NCBI RefSeq assembly: GCF_022647665.1
Contig: NZ_CP071872.1
Span: forward strand, 4,588,001-4,652,000
From: Streptomyces formicae
GTDB lineage: Bacteria > Actinomycetota > Actinomycetes > Streptomycetales > Streptomycetaceae
Reading direction: 5' to 3'
DNA length: 64,000 nt
Part shown: positions 20,771-29,571 of the stretch, in pieces
Position numbering within the stretch: the stretch's first letter is position 1
Layout of the letters: every line of letters begins with the position of its first letter
The notes under the pieces: model-generated
The model's input: only the letters and a program-made list of their open reading frames with translations
What the model was told of the DNA's origin: nothing
Databases searched by the model: none
Program-made: the position numbers and the translations under genes

Positions 20771-21070
20771 CCGTCCGCCACCGCCCTGCTCATCCCGCAC
20801 ATGCTGGCGGCGATCCGCATGACGGAGTCCGGCTTCTCCTCCGCCGCCGACGTGGACACCGGCATGGAGCTGGGCTGCGCCCACCCGATGGGCCCGCTGA
20901 TGCTCGCGGACCTGATCGGCCTGGACACCGTGGCCTCGATCGCCGAGTCCCTGTACGACGAGTTCAAGGAGCCTCTGTACGCCCCGCCGCCGCTCCAGCG
21001 GATGGTGGAGGCGGGGCTCCTCGGGCGCAGGGCCGGACGTGGTTTCCACACGTACGACCGCGGCTGGGGA
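20771..21070 (+). pseudogene. 3-Hydroxyacyl-CoA dehydrogenase, C-terminal remnant
   Basis: The + frame reads A-L-L-I-P-H-M-L-A-A-I-R-M, E-S-G-F-S-S-A-A-D-V-D-T-G-M, L-G-C-A-H-P-M-G-P-L and D-L-I-G-L-D-T-V, then the terminal G-R-G-F-H-T-Y. This is the complete C-terminal dimerisation domain of 3-hydroxybutyryl-CoA dehydrogenase. The N-terminal NAD-binding domain (about 185 residues) is absent and there is no start or ribosome site. Confidence 0.8.
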
Positions 21071-21103
21071 GCCGGCACGACCCCGCGGGTGGCCGGATGC
21101 GTC

Positions 21104-23170
21104 CTACCGACGGCTGCGTACGAGCAGATACAGGAAGTACGGCGTACCGATCACGGCGGTCATCAGGCCGGCGCCGAGCTGGGCCGGCGCGATCGCGGTC
21201 CGGCCCAGCAGGTCCGCGACGCAGACGAGCACGGCGCCGAGAAGGACTGCGACCGGCACCACCCGGGCGTGCTGCCGGCCCACGAGGGCCCTGGCCGCGT
21301 GCGCCGCCACCAGCCCCACGAAGCCGATGGTGCCCGCGGCGGCCACGGCGGTCGCGCTGAGCAGGACGCTCAGTACGAGGAAGCCCAGGCGCCCCCGTGC
21401 CAGTTCGAGGCCCAGGAGCCTCGGGGTGTCCTCGTCCAGCGACACGAGGTCGAGTTCGGTGTGCCGCAGGGCCGCGAGGAGCATGCCCAGGGCGAGCACG
21501 GCTGCGAGGGGGGCCACGTCGGGCAGGGTCCGCCCGTAGGTGGAGCCCGACAGCCAGGTGAGGGCCTTCGTCGCGTTGAACGGGTCCGTGAGGACGATCA
21601 GCAGGCTGATGAGCGCGGCGCTCCCGGTGGCGACGCCGAACCCGACGAGGACGAGCCGGTTCTGCTGGAACCCGCCGCGCGCGGCGAGTCCGAAGACGAG
21701 CACGGAACTGGCCGCGGCGCCCGCGAACGCGGCTGCCGCGACGCTCCATGATCCGGCCACGGGCACCGTCGTCACGAGGAGCACGGCGCCGAGCGCGGCC
21801 CCGCCGGAGAAGCCCAGGACGCCGGGCTCCGCGAGCGGATTGCGGGTCACGGCCTGGACGAGTGTCCCGGCCAGGGCCAGCGCCGCGCCCGCGAGGAGAG
21901 CCGCGAGGACCCGGGGCACGCGGGTGTCGAGCACGAAGGAGACGGTCCGACCTGCCCGGCCCTGGGCCCAGTTCACCACGTCGCCCAGCAGCAGCTTGCT
22001 GTCGCCCAGCAGCACGGCGGCGATCGTCACGCCGACGAGGACGGCCGCCAGCACGGCCGTCGTGGTCAGGAAGCGGGTGCGGCTCCTGATGCGCAGCCGG
22101 TCGGGCGCGGCGGCTCCGGCGGTGTCCCGGACCCGGGCGGCCATCGCGATGAGGAACACGGCGCCGACGAGGCTGGTGGCGACGCCGGTCGGCACGGCGA
22201 CCGCCACGTCCGTCGGCACGAGGGCGCGCAGAAGGACGTCGGAGCCGACCACCAGCACCGCCCCGGCCAGGCCCGCGACCGGAACGGCCGTACGCGCACG
22301 GGAGTACGCGCGGAACCTGCGGGCGAGCGGGCGGACGAGGGCGGGGGCGCACAGTCCGACGAAGCCGATCGGTCCGGCGAGCGTGACGGCGGCCGCGGAG
22401 AGCAGCGCCGCGAGCACGACCGCCGTGACACGGGTGGCGCGAACGGGCACGCCGAGGCCGCGGGCCGCGTCGTCGCCGAGTGCCAGGGCGTCGACCCGGC
22501 GGGCGAGGAGCAGCAGTCCGACGAGGGCGACGAGGCCGATCGGCGCCAACTGCACCACGGCGTCGAACCCGTTCTGGGAGATGCTGCCCTGGTTCCACTG
22601 GTACAGGCCCTCCGTCTGCCGGGGAAACAGCAGGAGCAGCCCCTCGGTGACGGCGGTGAGGCCGAGGGTGAGGGCACTGCCCGCGAGCACGAGCCGTACG
22701 GTTCCCGTGCCCAGGCCCGACAGCCCGAGCACGACGGCCGCCGCCGCGAGGCCGCCGGCGAAGGCGACGCCGGAGGAGGCGAACAGCGGCAGCGAGACCC
22801 CGGTGACGGCGACCAGCCCGAGGGCCAGGTAGGAACCCGCGTTCACCGCGAGGGTGTCGGGCGAGGCGAGCACGTTGCGGCTCACCGCCTGGAGGGCGGC
22901 GCCCGCCATGCCGAGCACGGCCCCGACGAGCAGCCCCGCGGTCATCCTCGGCAGCCGGGAGGCGATGATGACGGAGGCGTCGTCCGGGTCGGCGCGTCCG
23001 GTGAGTGCCTTCCAGACCTCGGGGGCGCCGACGGCGGCCGTGCCCTGCGTGATGTCGACGACCGCGAGGACCGCGACGAGAAGGACCAGTGCGGCCGTCA
23101 CCGCGGCCGCGCCCGTCCGGGACGGGGCCGCCGACGGACGGGTGGCGGGGGTGGAAGCGGTGACGGCCAT
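21104..23170 (-). CDS. Fused double iron-siderophore permease (FhuB type)
   Basis: A 688-aa membrane protein made of two FecCD permease units in tandem, as in FhuB. Each half has the family marks: S-R-L-P-R-M-T-A-G and A-V-S-R-N-V-L-A-S-P in the first, T-R-V-P-R-V-L-A-A and A-V-T-R-N-P-L-A-E-P in the second, and each has G-x-I-G-F-V-G-L near its end. About 20 membrane helices are expected. The frame is open up to 23302, but ATG at 23170 begins the conserved part and lies 5 bp from the stop of the binding-protein gene. It imports ferric siderophore together with the binding protein and ATPase of the same operon. Confidence 0.92.
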   Translation of the reverse strand: MAVTASTPATRPSAAPSRTGAAAVTAALVLLVAVLAVVDITQGTAAVGAPEVWKALTGRADPDDASVIIASRLPRMTAGLLVGAVLGMAGAALQAVSRNVLASPDTLAVNAGSYLALGLVAVTGVSLPLFASSGVAFAGGLAAAAVVLGLSGLGTGTVRLVLAGSALTLGLTAVTEGLLLLFPRQTEGLYQWNQGSISQNGFDAVVQLAPIGLVALVGLLLLARRVDALALGDDAARGLGVPVRATRVTAVVLAALLSAAAVTLAGPIGFVGLCAPALVRPLARRFRAYSRARTAVPVAGLAGAVLVVGSDVLLRALVPTDVAVAVPTGVATSLVGAVFLIAMAARVRDTAGAAAPDRLRIRSRTRFLTTTAVLAAVLVGVTIAAVLLGDSKLLLGDVVNWAQGRAGRTVSFVLDTRVPRVLAALLAGAALALAGTLVQAVTRNPLAEPGVLGFSGGAALGAVLLVTTVPVAGSWSVAAAAFAGAAASSVLVFGLAARGGFQQNRLVLVGFGVATGSAALISLLIVLTDPFNATKALTWLSGSTYGRTLPDVAPLAAVLALGMLLAALRHTELDLVSLDEDTPRLLGLELARGRLGFLVLSVLLSATAVAAAGTIGFVGLVAAHAARALVGRQHARVVPVAVLLGAVLVCVADLLGRTAIAPAQLGAGLMTAVIGTPYFLYLLVRSRR

Positions 23171-23175
23171 GGGTG

Positions 23176-24153
23176 TTACTTCGTCAGCGCCTGGACGACG
23201 GCGTCGACGTACTTGCCCATCGACTCGGGGCCGCCGAACATCCAGATGCCGTCGGGGAGCCGGTGGACGTTGCCCTTCTTCACGAACGGCAGGGACGTCC
23301 ACACCTTGTCCTTGGCGAGGACGCCGTTGAACGGGGTGCTGGCCTTGTCGCCTTCGCTGCCGATGTAGGCGAACTGCACGTCGCCCAGCTTGGTGAGGCC
23401 CTCGACGTCGGTGGCGGCGAGTCCGTAGCTCTCGTCGCCCTTGACGGTCCAGGCGTTCTTCAGTCCGAGCTGCTCGTTGACGCCGCCGATGAGCGAACCG
23501 CTGGTGTACGGCCTGATCGAGACCTGGTTGGAGACCACATAGCCGTCGGCGAAGGCGTACTTCGTGCCGGCGAGTCCGGCGTCGGCGAGGGCCTTCTTGC
23601 CCTCGGCGAGCTTCGTCTCGAAGTCCTTCTTGAGCTTCTCGGCCCGCTCCGTGGTGCCGGTGGCCTTCGCGATGAGGTCGAGGTTCTCGGTCATCTGCCC
23701 GATCGGGTCGGAGGCGTCGGCGGCCCGCACCTCCAGGACCGGGGCGACCTTGCGGAGCTGCTTCACGGCGGCCGGCGGCAGATCGCTGGTGGCCACGATG
23801 AGGTCAGGCGCCAGAGAGGCGATGGTGTCCATGCTCGGCTCGCCGCGCGTACCGATGTCCTTGGGCTCGTTCTTCAGCGGGACCGCCGTGTCCCAGGTCT
23901 TGTAGCCCTTGACGTCGGCGACGCCGGCGGGGTCGACGCCCAGCGAGATCAGGTTCTCGACGACGTTCCATTCGGTGCCGACGACCTTCTTGGCGGGTCC
24001 GTCGAGTTCCACCTTGGCGCCGGTCGCGTCGGTGAGGCTGATGCGCTCGGCGGTCTTCTTCGCGTCGTCGGCGGCGGGCTCGGTCGTCCCGCAGGCGGTC
24101 AGGGTGAGGGCCGCCGCGGTCGCGACCGCGGCGGTGAGGAGGAGGCGTCTCAT
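23176..24153 (-). CDS. Ferric-siderophore-binding lipoprotein
   Basis: A 325-aa TroA-like binding protein. The signal peptide ends with the lipobox L-T-L-T-A-C-G. Family marks are V-V-G-T-E-W-N-V-V-E-N-L-I-S-L-G-V near the N-terminus and L-A-P-D-L-I-V-A-T in the middle. Its start codon overlaps the stop of the ATPase gene (ATGA at 24150-24153). With the FhuB-like permease and an iron box upstream of the operon it should bind a ferric siderophore; hydroxamate or catechol type cannot be told from the sequence. Confidence 0.92.
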   Translation of the reverse strand: MRRLLLTAAVATAAALTLTACGTTEPAADDAKKTAERISLTDATGAKVELDGPAKKVVGTEWNVVENLISLGVDPAGVADVKGYKTWDTAVPLKNEPKDIGTRGEPSMDTIASLAPDLIVATSDLPPAAVKQLRKVAPVLEVRAADASDPIGQMTENLDLIAKATGTTERAEKLKKDFETKLAEGKKALADAGLAGTKYAFADGYVVSNQVSIRPYTSGSLIGGVNEQLGLKNAWTVKGDESYGLAATDVEGLTKLGDVQFAYIGSEGDKASTPFNGVLAKDKVWTSLPFVKKGNVHRLPDGIWMFGGPESMGKYVDAVVQALTK

Positions 24154-25010
24154 GAGGTGGTGCTGAGCCTTTCGCTTCGCGAGTGGTGGCGGCCGATCGC
24201 ACGGGTGCGCAGCCGGCCGGTGAGGGGATCGGTGTCGACTTCGATGCGGATGCCGTAGGTGTCGGTCAGTCGCTGCGCCGTCAGCACGTCCTCGGGGAGG
24301 CCGTCGGCGATGATCCGTCCCTCATGGAGCAGAACGATCCGGTTGGCGACGGCCGCGGCCTGGTCGAGGTCGTGGAGGACGGCGCCCACGGCGATCCCGT
24401 GGTCGTCCGCCAGGTCGCGGACGAGGTCGAGGAGTTCGACCTGGTACCGCAGGTCGAGGTAGGTGGTCGGCTCGTCGAGGAGCAGTACGCCGGTTTCCTG
24501 CGCGAGGCAGCAGGCGAGCCACACACGCTGGAGCTGTCCTCCGGAGAGGTGCTCGGCGCCTCGGTCGGCGAGTTCCGCGACGCCGGTCAGGGCGAGCGCA
24601 CGGTCCACCGCCGCCCGGCCGTCCGGATCCGCGGCGCTCCAGCGCCCCCGGTAGGGGTAGCGGCCGAACTCGACGACGTCCCGCACGGTCAGCCCGCTGG
24701 GGGTGGGGCGTCCCTGTGTCAGCAGGGCGACCCGCCGCGAGAACTCACGGGGGGTCAGGGCGAGACCGTCGGTGTCGGCGTCGAGGACGAGTGTGGCGGT
24801 CCTGGGCCGCTGCAGCCGCGCGAGCGTGCGCAGAAGCGTCGACTTGCCGCTGCCATTCGGACCGACGAGGACGGTCACTTCGCCGGGCCGCAGCATCAAC
24901 GACGCGTCGTGTACGACGTCGACACCGTCGTAGGCCACGGTGACACCGGTGGCCGACAGTTCATGACCACGGGGACTCGTGGCCGCGGAGATCTCTTCAC
25001 CGACTTTCAC
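24150..25010 (-). CDS. Ferric-siderophore ABC transporter ATPase
   Basis: A 286-aa FepC/FhuC-type ATPase. Walker A is G-P-N-G-S-G-K-S-T, the signature L-S-G-G-Q-L-Q-R-V-W, Walker B V-L-L-L-D-E-P-T-T-Y-L-D and the switch region A-V-L-H-D-L-D-Q-A. It is the first gene of the operon. GTG at 25010 is the only early start in frame with the domain. It lies 5 bp from the iron box, which leaves no room for a ribosome site, so the mRNA may be leaderless or the true start may be a rarer codon further in. Confidence 0.9.
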   Translation of the reverse strand: MKVGEEISAATSPRGHELSATGVTVAYDGVDVVHDASLMLRPGEVTVLVGPNGSGKSTLLRTLARLQRPRTATLVLDADTDGLALTPREFSRRVALLTQGRPTPSGLTVRDVVEFGRYPYRGRWSAADPDGRAAVDRALALTGVAELADRGAEHLSGGQLQRVWLACCLAQETGVLLLDEPTTYLDLRYQVELLDLVRDLADDHGIAVGAVLHDLDQAAAVANRIVLLHEGRIIADGLPEDVLTAQRLTDTYGIRIEVDTDPLTGRLRTRAIGRHHSRSERLSTTS

Positions 25011-25015
25011 GACAC

Positions 25016-25034
25016 ATAGGTTAGCCTAACCTTA
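25016..25034. promoter_or_regulatory. Iron box (DmdR/IdeR-type operator)
   Basis: The 19-bp sequence ATAGGTTAGCCTAACCTTA closely matches the actinobacterial iron box TTAGGTTAGGCTAACCTAA. It immediately precedes the siderophore-import operon, so iron-loaded DmdR1/IdeR should repress transcription from the promoter it covers. Confidence 0.92.
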
Positions 25035-25110
25035 GAAGTGGCCTACAGAGGGGTAGATCGGCCGCGCACAAGGCGAGAATTCGCCAACCTCAGGTTCCTC
25101 AAGGACCCAG

Positions 25111-25293
25111 CACGTCGACGTCGCCCCGGACGCCGCGACCCTGCGTCGCGCCCGCGGCTGGGCGGTGCTGCGCGCCCTCGCCTGCATCCTCATTCGGAGA
25201 CGCCGGCGTCCACGGCCGCCCCGGCGGGGGCCCACCTGGGGCCCACCCGCCCACGCCACACTGCGACGCCTCATCGCAACGGCCGGTCACTGA
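25111..25293 (+). pseudogene. Aminoglycoside phosphotransferase-like remnant
   Basis: The frame reads H-V-D-V-A-P-D-A-A-T-L-R-R-A-R-G-W-A-V-L-R-A-L-A-C-I-L-I, a pattern seen near the C-terminus of aminoglycoside phosphotransferase family proteins, then a diverged stretch and L-R-R-L-I-A-T-A before TGA at 25293. There is no start, no kinase core and no upstream coding sequence. Assignment rests on one short segment. Confidence 0.45.
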
Positions 25294-25445
25294 TCCCGTC
25301 GTCGTGGATCAGGCCCATCTCCACCGGCCGGTGTCGCGTAAACATTGCAAACAGGGTGAAAAGTATTCTCCGTGACCGCCCCCGCCCGTTGTACTGGTTC
25401 GACGACGAGACGCAGCGCGCGAGACGCAGATCACACCTCCGCTCG

Positions 25446-25472
25446 TGTCACATCTCGGCGGGCTGTCCCGTC
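25446..25472 (+). promoter_or_regulatory. ECF41-type promoter upstream of carboxymuconolactone decarboxylase gene
   Basis: TGTCACA (25446-25452), a 16-bp spacer and CGTC (25469-25472) match the published ECF41 promoter class. The start codon of the decarboxylase-family gene is 37 nt after the -10 element. Confidence 0.8.
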
Positions 25473-25508
25473 AGTGGTGTGTATCTGTAACTCGGCTAGG
25501 AGATCGCC

Positions 25509-25982
25509 ATGGATTCGCGTCTCAACTACTTCGGCAACTCCCTCGCGGGCAAGGTGCTGAAGCACATCAACTCGGCGGGCAAGGCGGTGTCGGACTCGAC
25601 GCTGCCGGCCGCCACCCAGGAGCTGGTGAAAATCCGTGCCAGCCAGATCAACGGCTGCGGCTTCTGCACCGACATGCACACCAAGGACGCCGCTGCAGCC
25701 GGCGAGACCGCGGTGCGACTCAACCTGGTCGCCGCCTGGCGGGAGGCCACGGTCTTCACCGACGCCGAGCGCGCCGCGCTGGAGCTGGCGGAACAGGGCA
25801 CCCGCATCGCGGACGCGGCCGGCGGTGTCACCGACGAGGCCTGGGCGAACGCCACCAAGCACTACGACGAGGACCAACTCGTCGCGCTCATCTCGCTCAT
25901 CGCCGTCATCAACACCTACAACCGCATCAACGTGATCAACCAGCAGCCGGCCGGCAGCTACCAGCCCGGCCAGTTCGGCTGA
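25509..25982 (+). CDS. Carboxymuconolactone decarboxylase / AhpD-like protein
   Basis: A 157-aa all-helical AhpD-fold protein. The redox motif is C-G-F-C with the following T-D-M-H (residues about 49-56), as in peroxidase-related CMD proteins. A-T-Q-E-L-V-K-I-R-A-S-Q-I-N precedes it. Such proteins use the CxxC pair and the His in hydroperoxide or thiol chemistry. AGGAG lies 7 nt before ATG 25509. A good ECF41-type promoter is upstream, and sigma-factor genes of that group are at 26432 and 37270. The carboxymuconolactone decarboxylase partner is one of the known ECF41 neighbours, so it is probably a target of one of these factors. Confidence 0.92.
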   Translation: MDSRLNYFGNSLAGKVLKHINSAGKAVSDSTLPAATQELVKIRASQINGCGFCTDMHTKDAAAAGETAVRLNLVAAWREATVFTDAERAALELAEQGTRIADAAGGVTDEAWANATKHYDEDQLVALISLIAVINTYNRINVINQQPAGSYQPGQFG

Positions 25983-26078
25983 GCCGAGAAGTCCGGCCCG
26001 GCCGGACGCGTGCACCCCGTCTCCTCGTCGCCCCGGCCCACGGCGGGGGGGGACGGGCTTCCGGCGCCCGTCAGCCGG

Positions 26079-26171
26079 TTCACGCCGGTGCACCTGCCGC
26101 TGTCCTACGATCACCGCCTGAGCGACGGAGCGGACGCTGCCCGGTACCTGACTGAGGTCACGGCGATCCTG
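26079..26171 (+). pseudogene. 2-Oxoacid dehydrogenase E2 C-terminal fragment
   Basis: About 31 codons read V-H-L-P-L-S-Y-D-H-R-L-S-D-G-A-D-A-A-R-Y-L-T, the catalytic D-H-R-x-x-D-G motif of dihydrolipoamide acyltransferases. The lipoyl domain and the rest of the catalytic domain are absent. Confidence 0.7.
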
Positions 26172-26431
26172 GGAACCGCCGCGTTCGCCGGCGACCTGTT
26201 CCCCGGCACGGATCCTGAGGCTCCGGTGCGGTCGAGAGGCTCCGGTGCGGTCGACCTGTGCCGCACCGGCCGTCGCTGGGCCGTTCCGAGCCCGTCGGTG
26301 AGCTCGCGAACACACAGTGGGTGACACGGTTTGCCTAGGTTGGTGTCGGTGCGTGGGCCGTCCACACCCCGCGAGCGCACGCTGCTGTGGCGGCTTGTAG
26401 CATGGTGATCTCGGGGTCGGAAGGGACAGCC

Positions 26432-27328
26432 ATGCACGCTGGGGAAGACGCCGACTCCCTTGACCAGGCGACGAGGGAGTTCCTCGCGGCGCGCCCGCAG
26501 CTCTTCGGCATCGCGTATCGCGTGCTCGGCAGCGCTGTGGAGGCCGAGGACATCCTTCAGGAAGTATGGATGCGGTGGCAGAACACCGACCGCACCGACA
26601 TCGTCGAGCCCGCAGCCTACCTGGCCACCATCACCACACGTCTGGCGATCAACCTCGCCCAGTCCGCGAGGGTGCGCCGGGAGTCGTACGTCGGGCCGTG
26701 GCTTCCCGAGCCGGTCGACACCAGTCAGGACCCTCAGATCGGGGCGGAACGGGCCGAGGCGCTGGAACTGGCGGTGCTCCTCCTCCTCGAGAAGCTGAAC
26801 CCGGTGGAACGGGCCGCCTACGTCCTGAGGGAGGCGTTCGACTACCCCTACAAGCAGGTCGCAGACATCCTGGAAACTAGCGAGCCCAACACCCGCCAGT
26901 TGGTGAGCCGCGCCCGCAAACACCTCGCCGCCGAGCGCCGGGCGCGCGTCAGCCCGGCTGATCACCGGCGCCTGCTGGAAGTGTTCCTCACCGCGGCCCA
27001 GACGGGCGATCTCGCGGCGCTGGAGGATGTGCTCGCTGCGGACGTCGTCAGCTACTCCGACGGCGGAGGTCTGCGCGGCGCATCGAAGATTCCTGTCGCC
27101 GGACGTCCTCATGTCTCCAAGTACCTGGTCGCCTTCGCTCCGCGGTTCTGGCCCGAGTCGGACGTCCGCTGGGTCGAGGCGAACGGACAGCCGGCCGTTC
27201 TCGTCTCGTCCGATGGCAGCCCTGTGGCCCTGCTGTCCGTCGATGTGTCGGCGGAAGGGATCGAGCAGATCATGTGGATGATGAACCCGGCCAAGCTGGC
27301 GCCCTATGTGGCATCGCTGAGCGACTGA
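26432..27328 (+). CDS. ECF41/SigJ-type RNA polymerase sigma factor
   Basis: A 298-aa extracytoplasmic-function sigma factor with a C-terminal extension. Region 2 reads L-F-G-I-A-Y-R-V-L-G-S-A-V-E-A-E-D-I-L-Q-E-V-W (about residues 24-46). Region 4 reads L-N-P-V-E-R-A-A-Y-V-L-R-E-A-F-D-Y-P-Y. From about residue 175 a SnoaL-like domain follows (L-E-V-F-L-T-A-A-Q-T-G-D), ending with M-M-N-P-A-K-L, the fused regulatory domain of the SigJ/ECF41 group that replaces a separate anti-sigma factor. ATG at 26432 has GGAAGGGA upstream and is preferred to an ATG at 26387. It is a close paralogue of 37270-38205. I see no TGTCACA element in front of it. Confidence 0.93.
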   Translation: MHAGEDADSLDQATREFLAARPQLFGIAYRVLGSAVEAEDILQEVWMRWQNTDRTDIVEPAAYLATITTRLAINLAQSARVRRESYVGPWLPEPVDTSQDPQIGAERAEALELAVLLLLEKLNPVERAAYVLREAFDYPYKQVADILETSEPNTRQLVSRARKHLAAERRARVSPADHRRLLEVFLTAAQTGDLAALEDVLAADVVSYSDGGGLRGASKIPVAGRPHVSKYLVAFAPRFWPESDVRWVEANGQPAVLVSSDGSPVALLSVDVSAEGIEQIMWMMNPAKLAPYVASLSD

Positions 27329-27346
27329 ACGAGCCCGTGCCGCGCA

Positions 27347-27745
27347 CTTCAGCGCGCCATCCGCAACACCATGACCGAGCACGCGGGCGTCGTGCGCGAC
27401 GAGGAAGGGCTGCGCGCCGGGCTGGCGGAACTCGTCGCGATCGAGAAGCGGATGGAGGACATCGGTGTCCATCCCGACATCGCCGGCTACCAGGATCTCG
27501 CCCACGCCTTCGATCTCAAGTCCGCGGCGCTGGCCGCTCGGGCCACGCTCGAAGCGGCACTCGAGCGCCGCGAGACCCGCGGCTGCCACAACCGCAGCGA
27601 CTACCCGGACATGGACCCCGCACTGCAGGTCAACCTCGTGTGGTCCCCGAGCACGGGAGTGAGCCGCGAAAGCATTCCTCCCGTCCCGGACGAGATCTCG
27701 TCCCTGATGGAAGAGGTCTCGACCGAGGGAAAGCTCGCCGAGTAG
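27347..27745 (+). pseudogene. Succinate dehydrogenase flavoprotein, C-terminal remnant
   Basis: The frame reads L-Q-R-A-I-R-N-T-M-T-E-H-A-G-V-V-R-D, later P-D-I-A-G-Y-Q-D-L-A-H-A-F-D-L and R-R-E-T-R-G-C-H-N-R-S-D-Y-P, the C-terminal helical domain of SdhA/FrdA flavoproteins with the conserved R-G-x-H-x-R-x-D-Y-P motif. The FAD-binding and capping domains are missing. ATG at 27371 could serve as a start, but no functional product is expected. Confidence 0.8.
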
Positions 27746-27819
27746 CCGGCCGGGCTTGTCTTCCAGCACAGCGCGCGTGCCTTGCTGAGCAGGATCGCCG
27801 AATCCGTCCCCGGGTGCGC

Positions 27820-27846
27820 TGTCACAAACACGGTCACGGCCCTGTC
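27820..27846 (+). promoter_or_regulatory. ECF41-type promoter upstream of SDR-like gene
   Basis: TGTCACA (27820-27826), 16-bp spacer, TGTC (27843-27846); the -10 differs from CGTC by one base. The start codon at 27943 is 97 nt downstream of the -10 element. Confidence 0.65.
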
Positions 27847-27942
27847 TCTCGTAAGAAGACAACACCCACCGGTGCAGGCGGGCAGCGCATCCGACAGCGC
27901 CGCGCCGGCTGCACGTGAAGAACCTCCGAAGGGACCCTCATC

Positions 27943-28685
27943 ATGAAGGTTGTAGTGATCGGCGGAACCGGCCTCATCGGCTCGAAGCTGGTCGGCAAGC
28001 TCAAGGAGCACGGCCACGAGGCGGTGCCGGCCGCGCCCAACACCGGCGTCGACACACTGACGGGTGAGGGCCTGGCGGAGGTCCTGCAGGGTGCTTCGGT
28101 CGTGGTCGACGGAACTCCCCCTCGTTCGAGGCCGAGGCCGTCATGGAGTTCTTCCGCACCTCGACGACCAACCTCCTCAAGGCGGAGGCAGAGGCGGGTG
28201 TGACCCACCATGTCGCGCTCTCCATCGTCGGCACGGAGCGACTCCCGGAGAACGACTACTTCCGCGCCAAGCTGGCGCAGGAGGAGCTGATCAAGGCATC
28301 CGGGATCCCGTACTCCATCGTCCACGCCACGCAGTTCTTCGAGTTCGTGAAGGGCATCGCCGACTCGTCGACCGAGGGCGACACGGTGCGTGTCCCCGCC
28401 GCGGGGATCCAGCCCATCCACTCCGACGACGTGGCCGCCGCTGTGGGCCGCACGGCCGTCGGCACGCCCCTCAACGGCGTGGTGGAGGTGGCCGGTCCCG
28501 ATGTGTTCCCGTTCGACGAGTTCATCCGCACGGGCCTCGCCGCCGAGAACGACCCTCGTGCCGTCGTGGCGGACCCTCACGCCCGGTACTTCGGCTCCGA
28601 GCTCGAGGAGACCAGCCTCCTTCCCGGCCCCGACGCGCACATCGCCGAGACTCGATTCACCGACTGGCTCGCACAGCAGCGGTAA
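27943..28685 (+). pseudogene. NAD(P)-binding epimerase-like protein, frameshifted
   Basis: An atypical SDR / NmrA-like oxidoreductase of about 248 residues if repaired. The N-terminal frame has the dinucleotide motif V-V-I-G-G-T-G-L-I-G and continues to A-S-V-V-V-D-G. Near 28105-28120 a deletion (1 or, by comparison with the expected family sequence, 4 nt) moves the frame. The second frame continues with P-S-F-E-A-E-A-V-M-E-F-F-R-T-S-T, V-A-L-S-I-V-G-T and P-Y-S-I-V-H-A-T-Q-F-F to TAA at 28685. An epimerase is one of the three classic ECF41 neighbours and an ECF41-like promoter lies upstream. It is inactive unless the indel is an error. Confidence 0.82.
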
Positions 28686-28755
28686 GTCCCTGTGGGGGGG
28701 GGTGGCCACGCGCCGTCAGGGCCCCCCTCACCCCGGCCCGCGGGCTCACATCGCC

Positions 28756-28790
28756 GCATAGCGCATAGCGCATGTCGCATGTCGCATGTC
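28756..28790. repeat. Five 7-bp tandem units
   Basis: GCATAGC twice followed by GCATGTC three times, in the spacer upstream of the YceI-family gene. Confidence 0.85.
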
Positions 28791-28878
28791 AGGACGTCCG
28801 AGCCCTGCCGAGATCTCTCCTCCGACCCGGTCCCCCGCCCCGACCCCGATGTCCATTGCCCGAAGGAAGCCGCTCACG

Positions 28879-29478
28879 ATGCTCAGGAACTGCCAGCACA
28901 ACACTGTTCCCGGCACCCGCCCACACGAAGCGCTGACGGGTCTCTACACCATCGACCCGGCCCACAGTGTGGTCGGCTTCTCCGTCCGGCACGCCATGGT
29001 CTCGAACGTGCGGGGGAAGTTCGGCGACTTCGAAGGCCTTCTCAAACTGGACGGGGCCCGGCCCACCCTGTCCGAGGCCTACGTGAGTGTCCAGACCGGC
29101 AGTCTGGTCACGGGCGTTCAGGATCGGGACGTTCACCTCACGGGACCCGACTTCTTCCACTCCTCGACGTTTCCCCTGATGACCTTCCGCTCCACCGAGT
29201 TGGCCCCTGCCGGCGACGAGGATTTCCGCCTGTCCGGGCATCTCAGGATCAAGGATGTCGAACTGCCCATCACCACCGACCTCAAGTTCGGCGGGGCGGG
29301 ACGGGACTCCCTCGGGAAGAACCGGGTCGGTTTCGAGGGCACAGCCACCGTGCAGCGTTCCGACTGGGGGCTCAACTGGAACGCATGGCTGGAAGCAGGA
29401 GGCGCTCTCGTCAGCGACAAGGTGAAGCTGATCTTTGACATCTCGGCAGTGCAGCTGACCCAGTCCGCCGCTGCCTGA
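28879..29478 (+). CDS. YceI-family lipocalin-like protein
   Basis: A 199-aa YceI-like beta-barrel protein. It begins the fold with L-Y-T-I-D-P-A-H-S-V-V-G-F-S-V-R-H and has the typical F-F-H-S-S-T-F-P, L-R-I-K-D-V-E-L-P-I and W-G-L-N-W-N-A segments. Members bind isoprenoids or amphiphiles and are often stress-induced. No signal peptide is visible, so it is probably cytoplasmic, as for most Streptomyces homologues. ATG at 28879 is chosen because AAGGAAG lies about 10 nt before it; ATGs at 28786 and 28849 are in frame but precede non-conserved sequence. Confidence 0.88.
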   Translation: MLRNCQHNTVPGTRPHEALTGLYTIDPAHSVVGFSVRHAMVSNVRGKFGDFEGLLKLDGARPTLSEAYVSVQTGSLVTGVQDRDVHLTGPDFFHSSTFPLMTFRSTELAPAGDEDFRLSGHLRIKDVELPITTDLKFGGAGRDSLGKNRVGFEGTATVQRSDWGLNWNAWLEAGGALVSDKVKLIFDISAVQLTQSAAA

Positions 29479-29571
29479 CGGCGGGGACGCCCGACGCACA
29501 TCGGACCTCCCGTCACGGGGTCTGGGGCGCCGGCCGGAACTCTTCCGGTCTCTGCCGGAGTAGGACGCGTG

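Noticed and set aside
26325..26350. GTGACACGG element upstream of the first sigma gene as an ECF41 promoter
   Set aside because: It is TGTCACC only on the opposite strand and has no CGTC at the right spacing.
26111..27865. Long minus-strand open frame over the sigma gene
   Set aside because: Mirror of the ECF41 gene; no start context and no domain.
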